A DNA stretch of 64,000 bases from Pseudomonas berkeleyensis (GCF_014109765.1 NZ_CP059139.1:2856001-2920000), one strand, 5' to 3'. Numbered from the stretch's first letter, positions 10,610-19,532 are shown. A program made the numbers and translations. The notes: generated by a model from the sequence alone, not told the origin.

Positions 10610-10954
10610 TCACGGCGAGATCGGATCGCTGGCCGGAAAGGTTTCTTCCACGGCGTGATCCAGGCGGTTTTCCTGCCGCCCTTTCATCGCCGCCACTTCC
10701 TTTTGCAGGCGCGGCAGCGCCGCGCGCAGTTCGGCCACGCGTTCACGCAGGCATTCGATTTCGGCCTTGGGGTCGCTGATCAAGCCCTTCACCACGCAGT
10801 GTCCCGTCAGGCCGCGTTGCAGTAGCGCGGCGCCGCCGAGAGCCTTGAGCACACCTGAAGTGCCGCCCTGGCAGACGCCGGCGACGACGGCGCTGACCCC
10901 TGTGGCGAGCGAGATGGCGCGTTCCAGGCGATGGACGTTATGAGTCAGTGACAT
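10610..10954 (-). CDS. DUF2892-type membrane protein with FPASDPISP tail
   Basis: This 114-residue protein starts NVHRLERAISLATGVSAVVA and continues with glycine-rich hydrophobic hairpins (about 15-55), as in DUF2892/YgaP-type membrane domains. A coiled-coil stretch follows (about 62-95), and it ends LDHAVEETFPASDPISP. That C-terminal motif is frequent on unrelated small stress proteins of pseudomonads. AGGAGG precedes the ATG. It lies just upstream of the acidic protein and metallothionein genes on the same strand. The role is unknown. Confidence 0.78.
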   Translation of the reverse strand: MSLTHNVHRLERAISLATGVSAVVAGVCQGGTSGVLKALGGAALLQRGLTGHCVVKGLISDPKAEIECLRERVAELRAALPRLQKEVAAMKGRQENRLDHAVEETFPASDPISP

Positions 10955-11071
10955 GGCGTTTCCTCCTGACAGTTGAATGACGAAGCCGCTTCTGGCTCCC
11001 GTGAGTTTTAGAAGGCCAAGGCCCGGGTAAAGGTTCAGAGAATCTGGCCAGTGGCGCGTGGCGATGCGTAC

Positions 11072-12238
11072 TCAAGGACGCAGGATTACCTTGCGACATT
11101 GCTCTCGAGCCGAGTCGAACAGGCGGTAGCCCTCTGCGGCATCGGCCAGGCGCATGCGATGGCTGATGATGATTTCCGGGCTTAGCTCGCCCTTCTGGAT
11201 ATGCTCGAGCAATGTGGGCAATAGCGGGTGGACATGGGTCTGGCCCATCTTGAAGGTCAGCCCCTTGTCGAAGGCATCACCAAACAGAAAGCCGTGGATG
11301 AACCCGGCGTAAACGCCCGGCACGCTCACTGTTCCGCCTCGGCGTACCGCCGCGATGCATTGGCGCAAGGCTGCCCCACTGCTGGCTTCCAGCTTGAGTT
11401 TGGTCAACACCGTTTCGGTGATGCTGCCCTTGGCCTCGAAGCCCACCGCATCGATCACCGTATCCACACCCCGGCAACCGGATGTCTGTTCGATGATGGA
11501 GCTGGCCGGGTCGTCAATCACATCGAAATTGATCGGTATGACGCCGTAGGTCTGCTGGGCGTATTTAAGGCGGTAGTCGTGTTGATCGACCATGAATATC
11601 TGCTCGGCGCCAAGCATCCGTGCGCAGGCCGCGCTCATCAGCCCTACCGGGCCAGCGCCGAAGATCGCCACACTGCTGCCCTGCTTGACCCCGGCATTGA
11701 CCACGGCCTGATAGCCCGTGGGGAGGATGTCGGTCAGAAACAGCACCTGCTCGTCGTCCAGCACATCCGGCACCTTGAATGGCCCGGCATTGGCTTTGGG
11801 CACACGAACCAGCTCGGCCTGACCACCCGGCACCCCGCCATAGAGGTGGCTGTAGCCGAACAAGGCAGCCCCGGACGGTATCTGTTTCTTGTTGAGAATC
11901 GCGCCACGCCCCGGATTGGTGGTTTCGCAGGCCGCGTGCAGATCCATCTGGCAGAAAAAGCAGCCGCCACAGGCGATGACGAAAGGCACGATCACCCGAT
12001 CGCCCTTGCTGACGGCAGTCACCTCGGAACCAACTTCCTCGACCACGCCCATGAACTCATGGCCAAAGATGTCGCCATCCTTCACCTGCGGAATCTTGCC
12101 GCGATACAAGTGCAGATCCGAACCGCAGATAGCCGTGGCAGTGACCCTCAGGATGATGTCGTCGGGTTGCTCGATGATCGGATCCGGCACCTGCTCCACT
12201 CGAACGTCGTGGCTGCCGTGATAGGTCAATGCTTGCAT
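11072..12238 (-). CDS. Zinc-dependent alcohol dehydrogenase
   Basis: This 388-residue member of the medium-chain dehydrogenase family has the catalytic-zinc motif [12 protein letters not shown] (Cys38), [12 protein letters not shown], the structural-zinc cysteine cluster [15 protein letters not shown] near 91-105, and a Rossmann site [15 protein letters not shown]. The long loop before the Rossmann domain resembles the glutathione-independent formaldehyde dehydrogenase subgroup, but the substrate cannot be fixed from sequence. Similar genes lie in the RpoS-dependent stress cluster of P. aeruginosa, which fits the surrounding gene set. Confidence 0.9.
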   Translation of the reverse strand: MQALTYHGSHDVRVEQVPDPIIEQPDDIILRVTATAICGSDLHLYRGKIPQVKDGDIFGHEFMGVVEEVGSEVTAVSKGDRVIVPFVIACGGCFFCQMDLHAACETTNPGRGAILNKKQIPSGAALFGYSHLYGGVPGGQAELVRVPKANAGPFKVPDVLDDEQVLFLTDILPTGYQAVVNAGVKQGSSVAIFGAGPVGLMSAACARMLGAEQIFMVDQHDYRLKYAQQTYGVIPINFDVIDDPASSIIEQTSGCRGVDTVIDAVGFEAKGSITETVLTKLKLEASSGAALRQCIAAVRRGGTVSVPGVYAGFIHGFLFGDAFDKGLTFKMGQTHVHPLLPTLLEHIQKGELSPEIIISHRMRLADAAEGYRLFDSAREQCRKVILRP

Positions 12239-12294
12239 GGGGCTTCTCCCGGATAAGGCATGTCCCTATTCCGAAATCACCCATGAGCAGATGT

Positions 12295-13431
12295 TCAGGC
12301 TAATTGCCGAACCTGCTGCAAGGCCGTTTGCGCCAGCAGCGTATCGACCACTTCATGCAGAGCATTGCGATGCTCCGCACCGGCGCTACGGGCACGCCGG
12401 TAGATGCGCAGCTGCATCTCGGCGCTGCCGCCCAGGCGCGCGAGTTTCCGGGCATGCACCAGGATTGCCCGATCCTTGTGGGGGACATGCTCGGCAATGC
12501 ACTGCAGCACCGCCTCCAGCCAAGCCGTGAACGGCAGCGGGCGCTGGCTGCGGGGCTCGACGAACAGGCCGCGCATGCCGCGGCGCTTGGCTCGCCAACG
12601 GTTTTCCACGGTGAGGATGCGCGTCATTGGATCGTCGAACCAGGCATGGTGCGGCGCGTTCAGCGCATGATCGACCATGGCGCGAAACAGCCCGGCAATG
12701 CACAGCGCATCCTCCAAGCGCGGACAGGCATCGGCGATGCGCAGCTCCAGCGTCGGGTAGCGTAGTGAGGGGCGAATGTTCCACCACAGGTTGATGGCCG
12801 AGGCGATGCAGTCGGTGTCGGTCATCACTTTCAGATAGCGCTGGTACTCGGCAGCGTCGTGAAAATGGTCGGGGATACCCATACGCGGCCACTCATCGCA
12901 GACGGCCTGGCGATAGCTCATCAGCCCCGAGGGACGACCATCCCAGAACGGCGATGACGCGCTCAGCCCCAGCAACAGTGGCAGCCATGGCGTCAGCCGG
13001 TTCATCAGGCAGATACGGTCAACCTCTTCGGGCACCCCGACATGCACATGCAAACCGGCCAGTACGCTACGGCTGGCGACGATGCGGTAGTCGTCGAAGA
13101 TCGCCCGATAACGTGCCATGTCCGTGGCTTGTACGCGGCGCCACTGTTCCAGCGGATGGGTGCCGGCCGCGAGGATGCCGCAGTCGTGCACAGCAGCCAA
13201 CCGGGCCAGGGTACGACGCGCATCGCCCAGGCATTCGCGCGCCTCGTCGAGCTCACGCAGTACGGGAGTCACCACTTCGAACTGGGCCGCGAACATCTCT
13301 CGCGTGACCCGCTCACCCAGTTCGCTGCGACTGGCTTCGGCAAACGCCTCAACCCCGTGTTGCGCCACTCGCCGGCTATGCAGATCGGTGAGGAAATACT
13401 CTTCCTCGATGCCAAAAGTACTTTCCGCCAT
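12295..13431 (-). CDS. YbdK-family carboxylate-amine ligase
   Basis: This 378-residue protein belongs to the GCS2/YbdK family, which is related to glutamate-cysteine ligase and joins a carboxylate to an amine at the expense of ATP. Visible marks are FGIEEEYFLTD (6-16), VLAGLHVHVGV, the catalytic-site stretch TLELRIADACP, and TVENRWRAKRRG. Some members show weak glutamate-cysteine ligase activity in vitro; true substrates are usually unknown. It is divergent from the diiron oxidase/methyltransferase pair starting at 13647, with a repeat-bearing spacer between them. Confidence 0.88.
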   Translation of the reverse strand: MAESTFGIEEEYFLTDLHSRRVAQHGVEAFAEASRSELGERVTREMFAAQFEVVTPVLRELDEARECLGDARRTLARLAAVHDCGILAAGTHPLEQWRRVQATDMARYRAIFDDYRIVASRSVLAGLHVHVGVPEEVDRICLMNRLTPWLPLLLGLSASSPFWDGRPSGLMSYRQAVCDEWPRMGIPDHFHDAAEYQRYLKVMTDTDCIASAINLWWNIRPSLRYPTLELRIADACPRLEDALCIAGLFRAMVDHALNAPHHAWFDDPMTRILTVENRWRAKRRGMRGLFVEPRSQRPLPFTAWLEAVLQCIAEHVPHKDRAILVHARKLARLGGSAEMQLRIYRRARSAGAEHRNALHEVVDTLLAQTALQQVRQLA

Positions 13432-13527
13432 GACTCACTCGCTCCATCCATTCCTGTGTGTGGAGAAGCGGTTGGCCATTCGGGTTCAACCTATCGCTAA
13501 CGCCGATAGCGGATCGGAGCATGGACT

Positions 13528-13575
13528 CCGTAAGGTGCGCCGCGCGCACCAAGGGCTCAAAAGCGTACGACCTAA
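13528..13575. repeat. REP-like GGTGCGC palindrome
   Basis: AAGGTGCGCCGCGCGCACC near 13532-13550 is a near-perfect palindrome followed by AAGGGCTC and CGTACGACC. It is the same unit that fills the gap near 940-960. It lies between the divergent carboxylate-amine ligase and diiron oxidase genes, upstream of the latter's start. Confidence 0.55.
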
Positions 13576-13646
13576 TTTAGGTGGAATCTTTGCTCTCGGG
13601 CTCCTCTCCTAAACAGGACATGGCCCTGAACGAGGAGACCTGCCCC

Positions 13647-15047
13647 ATGTCGATCGCAAGCTTCGTCGACACCCCTGCTACCCAGCCTATTTCCCTTGCC
13701 GTCAGTGGCGGCCCATGGCAGCGCATCTATCGTCAGTTGCTGGAGGAGCCCGTGCCCGGCCACGCCCTGGCACGCAGCTTCATTGAGGAATGTCTGCACG
13801 AAGCGCAGCACTTACCCTGCGACCTGCCGCCCACGGTGCAGGCGTTGCCGGCCTGGTCTGTTCAGCACAGCCAGGCGGTGAGCGCCGAATATGCGACCTA
13901 CCTGGCCGGGCGTAAGTCAGGCGAAGGGCGTCGCTACTTCACGGGCCATGCCCACGCCCTGCATTTCCTGCGTAGCGTCGCACCGACCAAGCTGGTCGAT
14001 GGCGCCTGGCTCTACGGCACGCTGCCGCACTGGCGTGACAACCGCTTGTACCCGTTGGTACGCACCTATCTGGAAGAGCTGGGCGATGGCGTCGCCGCAC
14101 AGAACCACGTCTGCCTGTACCGCCGGCTGCTGGCGACGCAAGGCTGCGACGACCTGGGCGAGCTGGATGACGCACTCTACCGCCAGGGTGCGATCCAGCT
14201 GGCGCTGGGATTGCTGACCGAGGATTACCTGCCCGAGGTCATCGGTTACAACCTTGGCTACGAACAGTTGCCACTGCACCTGTTGATCACGGCCTTCGAA
14301 CTCAACGAGCTGGGCATCGACCCCTATTACTTCCAACTGCACGTCACCATCGACAACAGCGCCAGCGGCCATGCCGCCAAGGCGGTGCAGAGCGTGCTGG
14401 AAAACCTGCCTCGGGTAGGCGATACCGAGGCGTTCTATCGACGGGTGATGCGCGGCTATTGCCTCAACGAGCTGGGCGTAGGCTCCACCGCGGTGATCGA
14501 AAGCTTCGATCTCGAACGTGAGCTGTTGCAGGCGCTGGAACGCAAACGCAGCGTGGCCAGCCAGATGCACTCCGACTACTGCCGGATAGAGGGCCGCACG
14601 GTGAACCAGTGGCTGGCCGATGACAACGGCATGGCCGGTTTCCTCGATGCGCTGCAACGCCATGGCTGGATCCGCCGTGACCGCGATCCGGCCAACAGCC
14701 GTTTCTGGCGGCTGGTCCAAGGTGAAGGCGCGTCGATGTTCGGCGTCTTCAGCCCTTACGAGCGTCATTTGCTGCATGACTGGATCGCCGGTGACTGGCG
14801 CCAGGACAGCCCACAGAACCCCTTCCGCCGTCGGCATCCAACGGCTATCGCGCAGCTGCCGAGTACAGCGCATCAGCGCGGAGAACTGGATCGCGAGCGG
14901 CGCGATCTGCTGGTGCAGCTCAATCGCCTGGACGCCAGCCAGCGCGAGGTACGCCTGATCGAGCTACAGGCGCCCGCTCACCATGCCAGCACGGCTGGGC
15001 TGGCTGCGACCCGAACCTTCGCTGCGCTGGCACAGCAGGCGCGCTGA
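13647..15047 (+). CDS. Heme-oxygenase-like diiron oxidase (iron-containing redox enzyme)
   Basis: This 466-residue protein matches the iron-containing redox enzyme (Haem_oxygenas2) family. Candidate metal ligands are Glu143/144 and His154 in one helix, Glu218 near FELNELG, and His232, Asp236 and His242 in LHVTIDNSASGH. The family includes N-oxygenases and C-C cleaving oxidases such as SznF, UndA and BesC; this one's substrate is unknown. The C-terminal 170 residues extend beyond the core and may form a separate domain. The start at 13647 is supported by GAGGAG 9 bases upstream. It is followed after 16 bases by a methyltransferase gene. Confidence 0.85.
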   Translation: MSIASFVDTPATQPISLAVSGGPWQRIYRQLLEEPVPGHALARSFIEECLHEAQHLPCDLPPTVQALPAWSVQHSQAVSAEYATYLAGRKSGEGRRYFTGHAHALHFLRSVAPTKLVDGAWLYGTLPHWRDNRLYPLVRTYLEELGDGVAAQNHVCLYRRLLATQGCDDLGELDDALYRQGAIQLALGLLTEDYLPEVIGYNLGYEQLPLHLLITAFELNELGIDPYYFQLHVTIDNSASGHAAKAVQSVLENLPRVGDTEAFYRRVMRGYCLNELGVGSTAVIESFDLERELLQALERKRSVASQMHSDYCRIEGRTVNQWLADDNGMAGFLDALQRHGWIRRDRDPANSRFWRLVQGEGASMFGVFSPYERHLLHDWIAGDWRQDSPQNPFRRRHPTAIAQLPSTAHQRGELDRERRDLLVQLNRLDASQREVRLIELQAPAHHASTAGLAATRTFAALAQQAR

Positions 15048-15063
15048 AACCAGGAGAAGCCCC

Positions 15064-16032
15064 ATGCATGAACCCGACTTCGAATCGGCCGAGAGCCTTG
15101 CACTGCTGCGTCTGGGCACGCTGTTGCGTGCCCGCGGCTACCAATTCATTACCCCTACTCCGCTCACCCATCAGCGCGTCCTCCAGCGCACAGAGAATCG
15201 CTGGGCACGCGATCTACGGGATGTGTTCGGCTGGAGTCGGCCGTTTCAGAATGGTTTGCTCGACGACGACATCATGACGGTGATGCGCGAGGCCCAGGTG
15301 CTACAGGCCCGCGACGATGGCTGGCTCAGTGCTGTGCGATGGTCGACCCTCGGCGATGGTCTCTACGTGCACTCACGCTATCCCACCGAGGAAAGCGATT
15401 CGGTGTTCTTCGGCCCCGACACCTACCGTTTCACTCGCCTGCTACGCGACTACCTGCAGCACAGCCACCAGCCGCTAAGGCGCATTGCCGATATTGGCTG
15501 TGGCGCCGGGCCCGGCGCGATCACCGCCGCGCGGCTGCAACCTGGTGCCCAGGTGATGGCGCTGGACATCAATCCGCGCGCCTTGGCCCTGACAGCGGTG
15601 AATGCACGACTCGCCGGCATCTACAACCTGCGCGTGCAAAGCAGTGATCTGCTGCACGACGTGGAGGGTCAGTTCGATCTGATCATCGCCAACCCGCCCT
15701 ATATGCTCGATGCGCAGCAACGCACCTATCGCCACGGCGGTGGCAAGCATGGCGCCGGGCTATCGCTGGCGATCTTCGATACGGCGATGGAACGACTGGC
15801 GCCGGGTGGCACCTTGCTGCTGTATACCGGCGTGGCCATTTTCGACGGCGAAGACCCGTTCCTCAACGCCATTCGCCTGTCACTGCGCGATACCGGCTGG
15901 GACTGGAGCTACGAGGAAATCGATCCGGACGTATTCGGCGAGGAACTGGAAAAAGCCGATTATGCGCAGGCCGAGCGCATCGCCTGCGTGGCCCTGCGCC
16001 TGACCTATCAGCCCCACCTGCGGCAGCGCTGA
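15064..16032 (+). CDS. Class I SAM-dependent methyltransferase, PrmC/HemK-like
   Basis: This 322-residue protein has a class I methyltransferase core: IADIGCGAGPGA for S-adenosylmethionine and IIANPPYM, the NPPY motif used to methylate planar nitrogens such as glutamine amides or bases. The N-terminal 130 residues form an extra domain, which may recognise a substrate. ATG at 15064 is chosen because AGGAGA precedes it by about 7 bases. It sits 16 bases after the diiron oxidase gene, so the two are probably one operon. The substrate is unknown. Confidence 0.85.
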   Translation: MHEPDFESAESLALLRLGTLLRARGYQFITPTPLTHQRVLQRTENRWARDLRDVFGWSRPFQNGLLDDDIMTVMREAQVLQARDDGWLSAVRWSTLGDGLYVHSRYPTEESDSVFFGPDTYRFTRLLRDYLQHSHQPLRRIADIGCGAGPGAITAARLQPGAQVMALDINPRALALTAVNARLAGIYNLRVQSSDLLHDVEGQFDLIIANPPYMLDAQQRTYRHGGGKHGAGLSLAIFDTAMERLAPGGTLLLYTGVAIFDGEDPFLNAIRLSLRDTGWDWSYEEIDPDVFGEELEKADYAQAERIACVALRLTYQPHLRQR

Positions 16033-16078
16033 GCATGCAGGCACTTGCTTGGCGCAGGTGCCTGCAGACAGCCTGCCC

Positions 16079-16549
16079 TCAGGCCGCCTTGGCCGGCGAA
16101 CTGTCCTTGAGCGACTTGCGCAGCACTTCCATCGCTTCGCCCAGATCATCCAGCTGACTCTTGCTCAGCAGCTTTCTGGCCTGGGGAAACATGTCTCGCT
16201 CTTCTTCCTCGATATGGTGTTCGAGCAATTCCTTGAGCACCTTGACCCGACCGGCGAACTCCAGCGTCGAGGGCGAGGTTTCCTTGATGTCCGGTAGCAC
16301 CAGGGCCTCCACTGCACGGTGCTCTTCCTTGGCCTCGACGGTGAGCACTGCATCGTCCTTGTCGCCAGCGCGTCTGAAGGCCGGATAGAAAATCTTCTCT
16401 TCAAGCTCGGTATGGATCTTCAGCTCCTGTTCGATCTTGAGCAGCAGCTTCTTGCGTGTCTGCACGGCGCGCTCGGTGGTTTCCTCGAGTTTGCCCAGCA
16501 GCTCTTTGACGGTTTCGTGGTCTTTTTTCAGCAGATCGATGGCGTTCAT
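16079..16549 (-). CDS. Hemerythrin HHE-domain protein
   Basis: This 156-residue helical protein has the hemerythrin metal-site pattern: His11 (KKDHETV), His46 and Glu50 (IHTELEE), His77 (EEHRAVE) and His111/112 with Glu115 (HHIEEEE). It probably carries a non-heme diiron centre for O2, NO or iron sensing or storage; the exact role is not assigned. The start MNAIDLLKKDH is preferred because GAGGAGG lies about 8 bases upstream, and longer in-frame extensions lack family similarity. It is convergent with the methyltransferase gene. Confidence 0.9.
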   Translation of the reverse strand: MNAIDLLKKDHETVKELLGKLEETTERAVQTRKKLLLKIEQELKIHTELEEKIFYPAFRRAGDKDDAVLTVEAKEEHRAVEALVLPDIKETSPSTLEFAGRVKVLKELLEHHIEEEERDMFPQARKLLSKSQLDDLGEAMEVLRKSLKDSSPAKAA

Positions 16550-16594
16550 CGTCATGCCCTCCTCAGGTCTTTCAATCACACCGGTCAGAAATGT

Positions 16595-16619
16595 CAGAGC
16601 CCGCTGCAAGCGGGCTCTG
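16595..16619 (-). terminator. Hairpin after the first KGG gene
   Basis: CAGAGCCCGC and GCGGGCTCTG form a perfect 10-bp stem with a 5-base loop, directly after the KGG gene and before the hemerythrin gene on the minus strand. The following U-tract is weak, so termination may be partial. Confidence 0.6.
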
Positions 16620-16628
16620 AGGGGACGA

Positions 16629-16799
16629 TCACGACTCGCGATCGCGGCGGCTGCTCTGGCCGCCCTTGCGCCCGGCTTCAGCCGCCCGCTGGCGGTCATT
16701 GGCAAAGTTGCCGCCGCTGTTATGACCGCCTTTACGCCCGGCCTCCGAAGCTTTCTGACGATCGTTTGCGAAGTTACCCGGATTCTTGTTGGTCGCCAT
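16629..16799 (-). CDS. KGG-repeat general stress protein (YciG-like), copy 1
   Basis: This 56-residue protein holds two copies of the stress-induced KGG motif, NPGNFANDRQKASEAGRKGG and GGNFANDRQRAAEAGRKGG. It is hydrophilic and glycine-rich, like YciG and plant-LEA-type proteins. AGGAGGT sits 7 bases ahead of the ATG. Family members are usually RpoS-dependent and linked to desiccation, acid or motility phenotypes. A paralogue lies at 18797-18964, on the other side of the dehydrogenase and galU. Confidence 0.9.
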   Translation of the reverse strand: MATNKNPGNFANDRQKASEAGRKGGHNSGGNFANDRQRAAEAGRKGGQSSRRDRES

Positions 16800-16892
16800 T
16801 ACTGGTACCTCCTGATGGTTTGTTCGCGAGGCGTGATTGCCTCTACATAAATTGAGGCAGGCGCCACGCCGACTCGTTCAGGCTATTTTTCA

Positions 16893-17747
16893 TCAGCCAT
16901 TGACCACGCTACCGCCGTTGACGTGGAGCATTTGCCCGGTCACGTAAGAGGCATCGTTGCTGGCCAGGTAGACGAACGCTGGCGCCACTTCGGCGGGTTG
17001 GCCGGGCCGACCAAGCGGTGTGTCGGCACCGAATTCGGCAACCTTTTCAGCGCTGAAGGTGGATGGGATCAGCGGCGTCCAGATCGGCCCCGGCGCTACG
17101 CCGTTGACCCGAATGCCGCGAGGCGCCAGGTTGATCGAGAGTGAACGGGTGAACGAGGTGATCGCGCCCTTGGTCGAGGAGTAGTCGAGCAACATCGGAT
17201 TGCCCTTGTAGGCCGTCACCGAACTGGTGTTGATGATGCTCGCCCCAGGCTGCAGATGCTCCAGCGCGACCTTGGTCAGGTGGAACATGGCGAAGATGTT
17301 GGTGCGGAAGGTCTTTTCCCACTGAGCCTCGTCAAGCGCTTCGAGGTTGTGCTCGGGGTGTTGCTCGCCGGCGTTGTTGATGAGGATATCGATCCGGCCC
17401 CACTTGGCGATCACTGCATCGACCACGCACTGACAGAAGCTGCCGTCGCCCACGTCACCGGCCAGGGCGATGGCCTCACCGCCATGGCGGCTCACCTCAT
17501 CCAGGGTCTTCTGCGCATCTTCGTCTTCGTTCAGATAGACCAGCGCGACCCTGGCGCCCTCCAGGGCGTAATGCACCGCCACGGCGCGGCCAATGCCGCT
17601 GTCGCCGCCAGTGATGATCGCCACCTTGCCGGCCAACTTGCCGGCAGCACGGTAATCATCGGCGAGATAAACCGGCTCGGGATGCATGGCGTGTTCGATA
17701 CCAGGTTGCCGCTCCTGGTGCTGAGCGGGCAATGTCTTGTCGTTCAT
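16893..17747 (-). CDS. Short-chain dehydrogenase/reductase, stress type
   Basis: This 284-residue SDR has the cofactor motif TGGDSGIGRA (46-55), NNAG at 124-127, Ser175/176, and the catalytic pair Tyr189/Lys193 in YSSTK. The N-terminal extension of about 40 residues (ending KLAGKVAIITGG) is typical of the general-stress-protein-39/YhdF-YghA branch of the family. The substrate is unknown. It lies between the two KGG genes on the same strand, an arrangement that fits a stress regulon. Confidence 0.9.
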   Translation of the reverse strand: MNDKTLPAQHQERQPGIEHAMHPEPVYLADDYRAAGKLAGKVAIITGGDSGIGRAVAVHYALEGARVALVYLNEDEDAQKTLDEVSRHGGEAIALAGDVGDGSFCQCVVDAVIAKWGRIDILINNAGEQHPEHNLEALDEAQWEKTFRTNIFAMFHLTKVALEHLQPGASIINTSSVTAYKGNPMLLDYSSTKGAITSFTRSLSINLAPRGIRVNGVAPGPIWTPLIPSTFSAEKVAEFGADTPLGRPGQPAEVAPAFVYLASNDASYVTGQMLHVNGGSVVNG

Positions 17748-17774
17748 CTTTCATGCTCCTTATCGGGTAAGCGT

Positions 17775-18638
17775 TCAGACGGCCTGCAAACGCGGGCTGG
17801 CCGTCACCGGGTGGGTCTTGTGGCGGTTCTCGAAACAGAAATTGGTGGCCTGCACGTAGCCTTCGGCCGAGCCACAATCGAAGCGCTGGCCCTTGAATTT
17901 GTAGGCCAGCACACAGCCCTGCTGGGCCTGTTTCATCAGGGCATCGGTGATCTGGATCTCGCCGCTCTTGCCTGGCTCGGTCTGCTCGATCAGGGTGAAG
18001 ATGTCGGGCGTGAGGATGTAGCGACCGATGATCGCCAGGTTGGACGGCGCATCTTCTGGGTTGGGCTTCTCCACCATGCGGTCGATGCGGAAGATGTCAT
18101 CGCGCAGCGCCTCGCCAGCGATCACGCCATAACGCGAGACCTCTTCCATTGGCACTTCCTGAATGGCGACGATGGAGCAGCGGAACTGTTCGTAGAGCTT
18201 GACCATCTGGGTCAGCACACCGTCGCCATCGAGGTTCAGGCACAGGTCATCGGCCAGCACCACGGCGAAAGCCTCGTCGCCGATCAGCGAGCGCCCGGTG
18301 AGGATGGCGTGGCCAAGCCCCTTCATTGCGATCTGGCGGGTGTAGGAAAAGGTGCATTGGTCGATCAGGTGGCGAACACCACTAAGGGATTTTTCCTTCC
18401 CGGTATTGGAAATCTCGTGCTCCAGCTCGTAGCTGATATCGAAGTGATCCTCTAGCGAGCGTTTGCCCCGTCCAGTGACGATGGCGATTTCGTTCAACCC
18501 TGCCTCGAGTGCTTCTTCGACGCCGTACTGGATCAACGGGGTGTCGACGACCGGCAGCATTTCCTTGGGCATCGACTTGGTAGCGGGAAGAAAACGGGTG
18601 CCGTAACCGGCGGCGGGGAACAGGCATTTCTTGATCAT
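17775..18638 (-). CDS. galU: UTP-glucose-1-phosphate uridylyltransferase, copy 1
   Basis: GalU makes UDP-glucose from UTP and glucose-1-phosphate. This 287-residue copy carries AAGYGTRFLPATK at the nucleotide site, VLADDLCL, VEKPNPEDAPSN and the C-terminal FDCGSAEGY. The start MIKKCLFP matches that of the second copy at 24862-25701; a longer TTG-started frame exists without a better ribosome-binding site. It differs from copy 2 at scattered positions and has a longer C-terminal tail ending TASPRLQAV. Its position among stress genes suggests different regulation from the ugd-linked copy. Confidence 0.93.
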   Translation of the reverse strand: MIKKCLFPAAGYGTRFLPATKSMPKEMLPVVDTPLIQYGVEEALEAGLNEIAIVTGRGKRSLEDHFDISYELEHEISNTGKEKSLSGVRHLIDQCTFSYTRQIAMKGLGHAILTGRSLIGDEAFAVVLADDLCLNLDGDGVLTQMVKLYEQFRCSIVAIQEVPMEEVSRYGVIAGEALRDDIFRIDRMVEKPNPEDAPSNLAIIGRYILTPDIFTLIEQTEPGKSGEIQITDALMKQAQQGCVLAYKFKGQRFDCGSAEGYVQATNFCFENRHKTHPVTASPRLQAV

Positions 18639-18758
18639 GGGTTCTGTACCAATTGAGGGATTCGGTACTAGAACCTGACTCGTCAACAGCTTTAACGGTT
18701 CAAGGTATTTCGCGGGCTTGCCGTTTGGTTTGTAGGGGCATGCTCACCGTTATGGAAA

Positions 18759-18779
18759 GGAGGCCCGGTAAGGGCCTCC
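18759..18779 (-). terminator. Hairpin after the second KGG gene
   Basis: GGAGGCCC and GGGCCTCC form an 8-bp perfect stem with a 5-base loop, followed on the minus strand by TTTCC. It separates the second KGG gene from galU copy 1. Confidence 0.6.
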
Positions 18780-18796
18780 CCCAGCTACGCAGTCAC

Positions 18797-18964
18797 TCAA
18801 GCGCGGCCTCCACCGTGGCTGTTCTGGCCACCTTTGCGGCCAGCTTCAGAGGCTTTCTGGCGGTCATTGGCGAAGTTGCCGCCACTGTTTTGCCCGCCTT
18901 TCTTGCCGGCTTCGGAAGCCTTCTCACGGTCGTTGGCGAAGTTTCCAGGATTCTTGGTGGTCAT
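18797..18964 (-). CDS. KGG-repeat general stress protein (YciG-like), copy 2
   Basis: This 55-residue protein has two tandem KGG motifs, NPGNFANDREKASEAGKKGG and GGNFANDRQKASEAGRKGG, and ends QNSHGGGRA. GAGGAG precedes the ATG by about 7 bases. It is a close paralogue of the protein encoded at 16629-16799, most likely from local duplication. Confidence 0.9.
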   Translation of the reverse strand: MTTKNPGNFANDREKASEAGKKGGQNSGGNFANDRQKASEAGRKGGQNSHGGGRA

Positions 18965-19082
18965 GTCGTTTCTCCTCTGTGATGGGCAGGATTGCCCTTG
19001 CCCTGACTTGGAGAAATCGCCCTGCTCGGATGTTCAGCCTAATTCTCCGCCTCGCTCGGCAGTCGCTGACGAATGGTCATGC

Positions 19083-19532
19083 TCATTTTTCGTTGGCACG
19101 CTGGATGATGGAAATCTTGCCGTTGCGTTCGATGATTGCGTAACGGATTTGCTCCAGACGCTCCAAACCACTCTCACGCGCAGACTCCATGACGTCATCA
19201 AGCGTCAGTCGTGCTTTGTCCAGACGCCACTGCATCGGCACGCCATCCTCGACGATGATGGTCGGCGAACCATCGAGCAATCGTGCCAACCAGTCACTGC
19301 GGCGCTTAAGTAATGAGGCCCCGACGTCCAGTACAATCAGGGTCGCGATCACCAGTACGGCGTTGGTTATCGAGAAATCCTCACCCAGCAGGGCCTGCTG
19401 GGTCGCTTCGCCGATGATCAGCAGCAAGACGAAGTCGAACGTGGTGAGTTGCGCCAGCGAACGGCGGCCTGAAAGTTTGAACAGGAGCAGCAGCGCCAGG
19501 TAGATGGCGCCAGCACGCAGTACTGCGTCCAT
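19083..19532 (-). CDS. DUF421/YetF-family membrane protein
   Basis: This 149-residue protein has two to three N-terminal membrane spans (about 5-75, including RRSLAQLTTFDFVLLLIIGE, a DUF421 hallmark) and a soluble alpha/beta C-terminal domain with PTIIVEDGVP and a terminal ERNGKISII strand. The family includes Bacillus YetF/YdfS, implicated in spore or stress physiology, with no defined activity. It is the downstream partner of the single-pass membrane protein gene at 19543-20034, 10 bases away. Confidence 0.87.
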   Translation of the reverse strand: MDAVLRAGAIYLALLLLFKLSGRRSLAQLTTFDFVLLLIIGEATQQALLGEDFSITNAVLVIATLIVLDVGASLLKRRSDWLARLLDGSPTIIVEDGVPMQWRLDKARLTLDDVMESARESGLERLEQIRYAIIERNGKISIIQRANEK

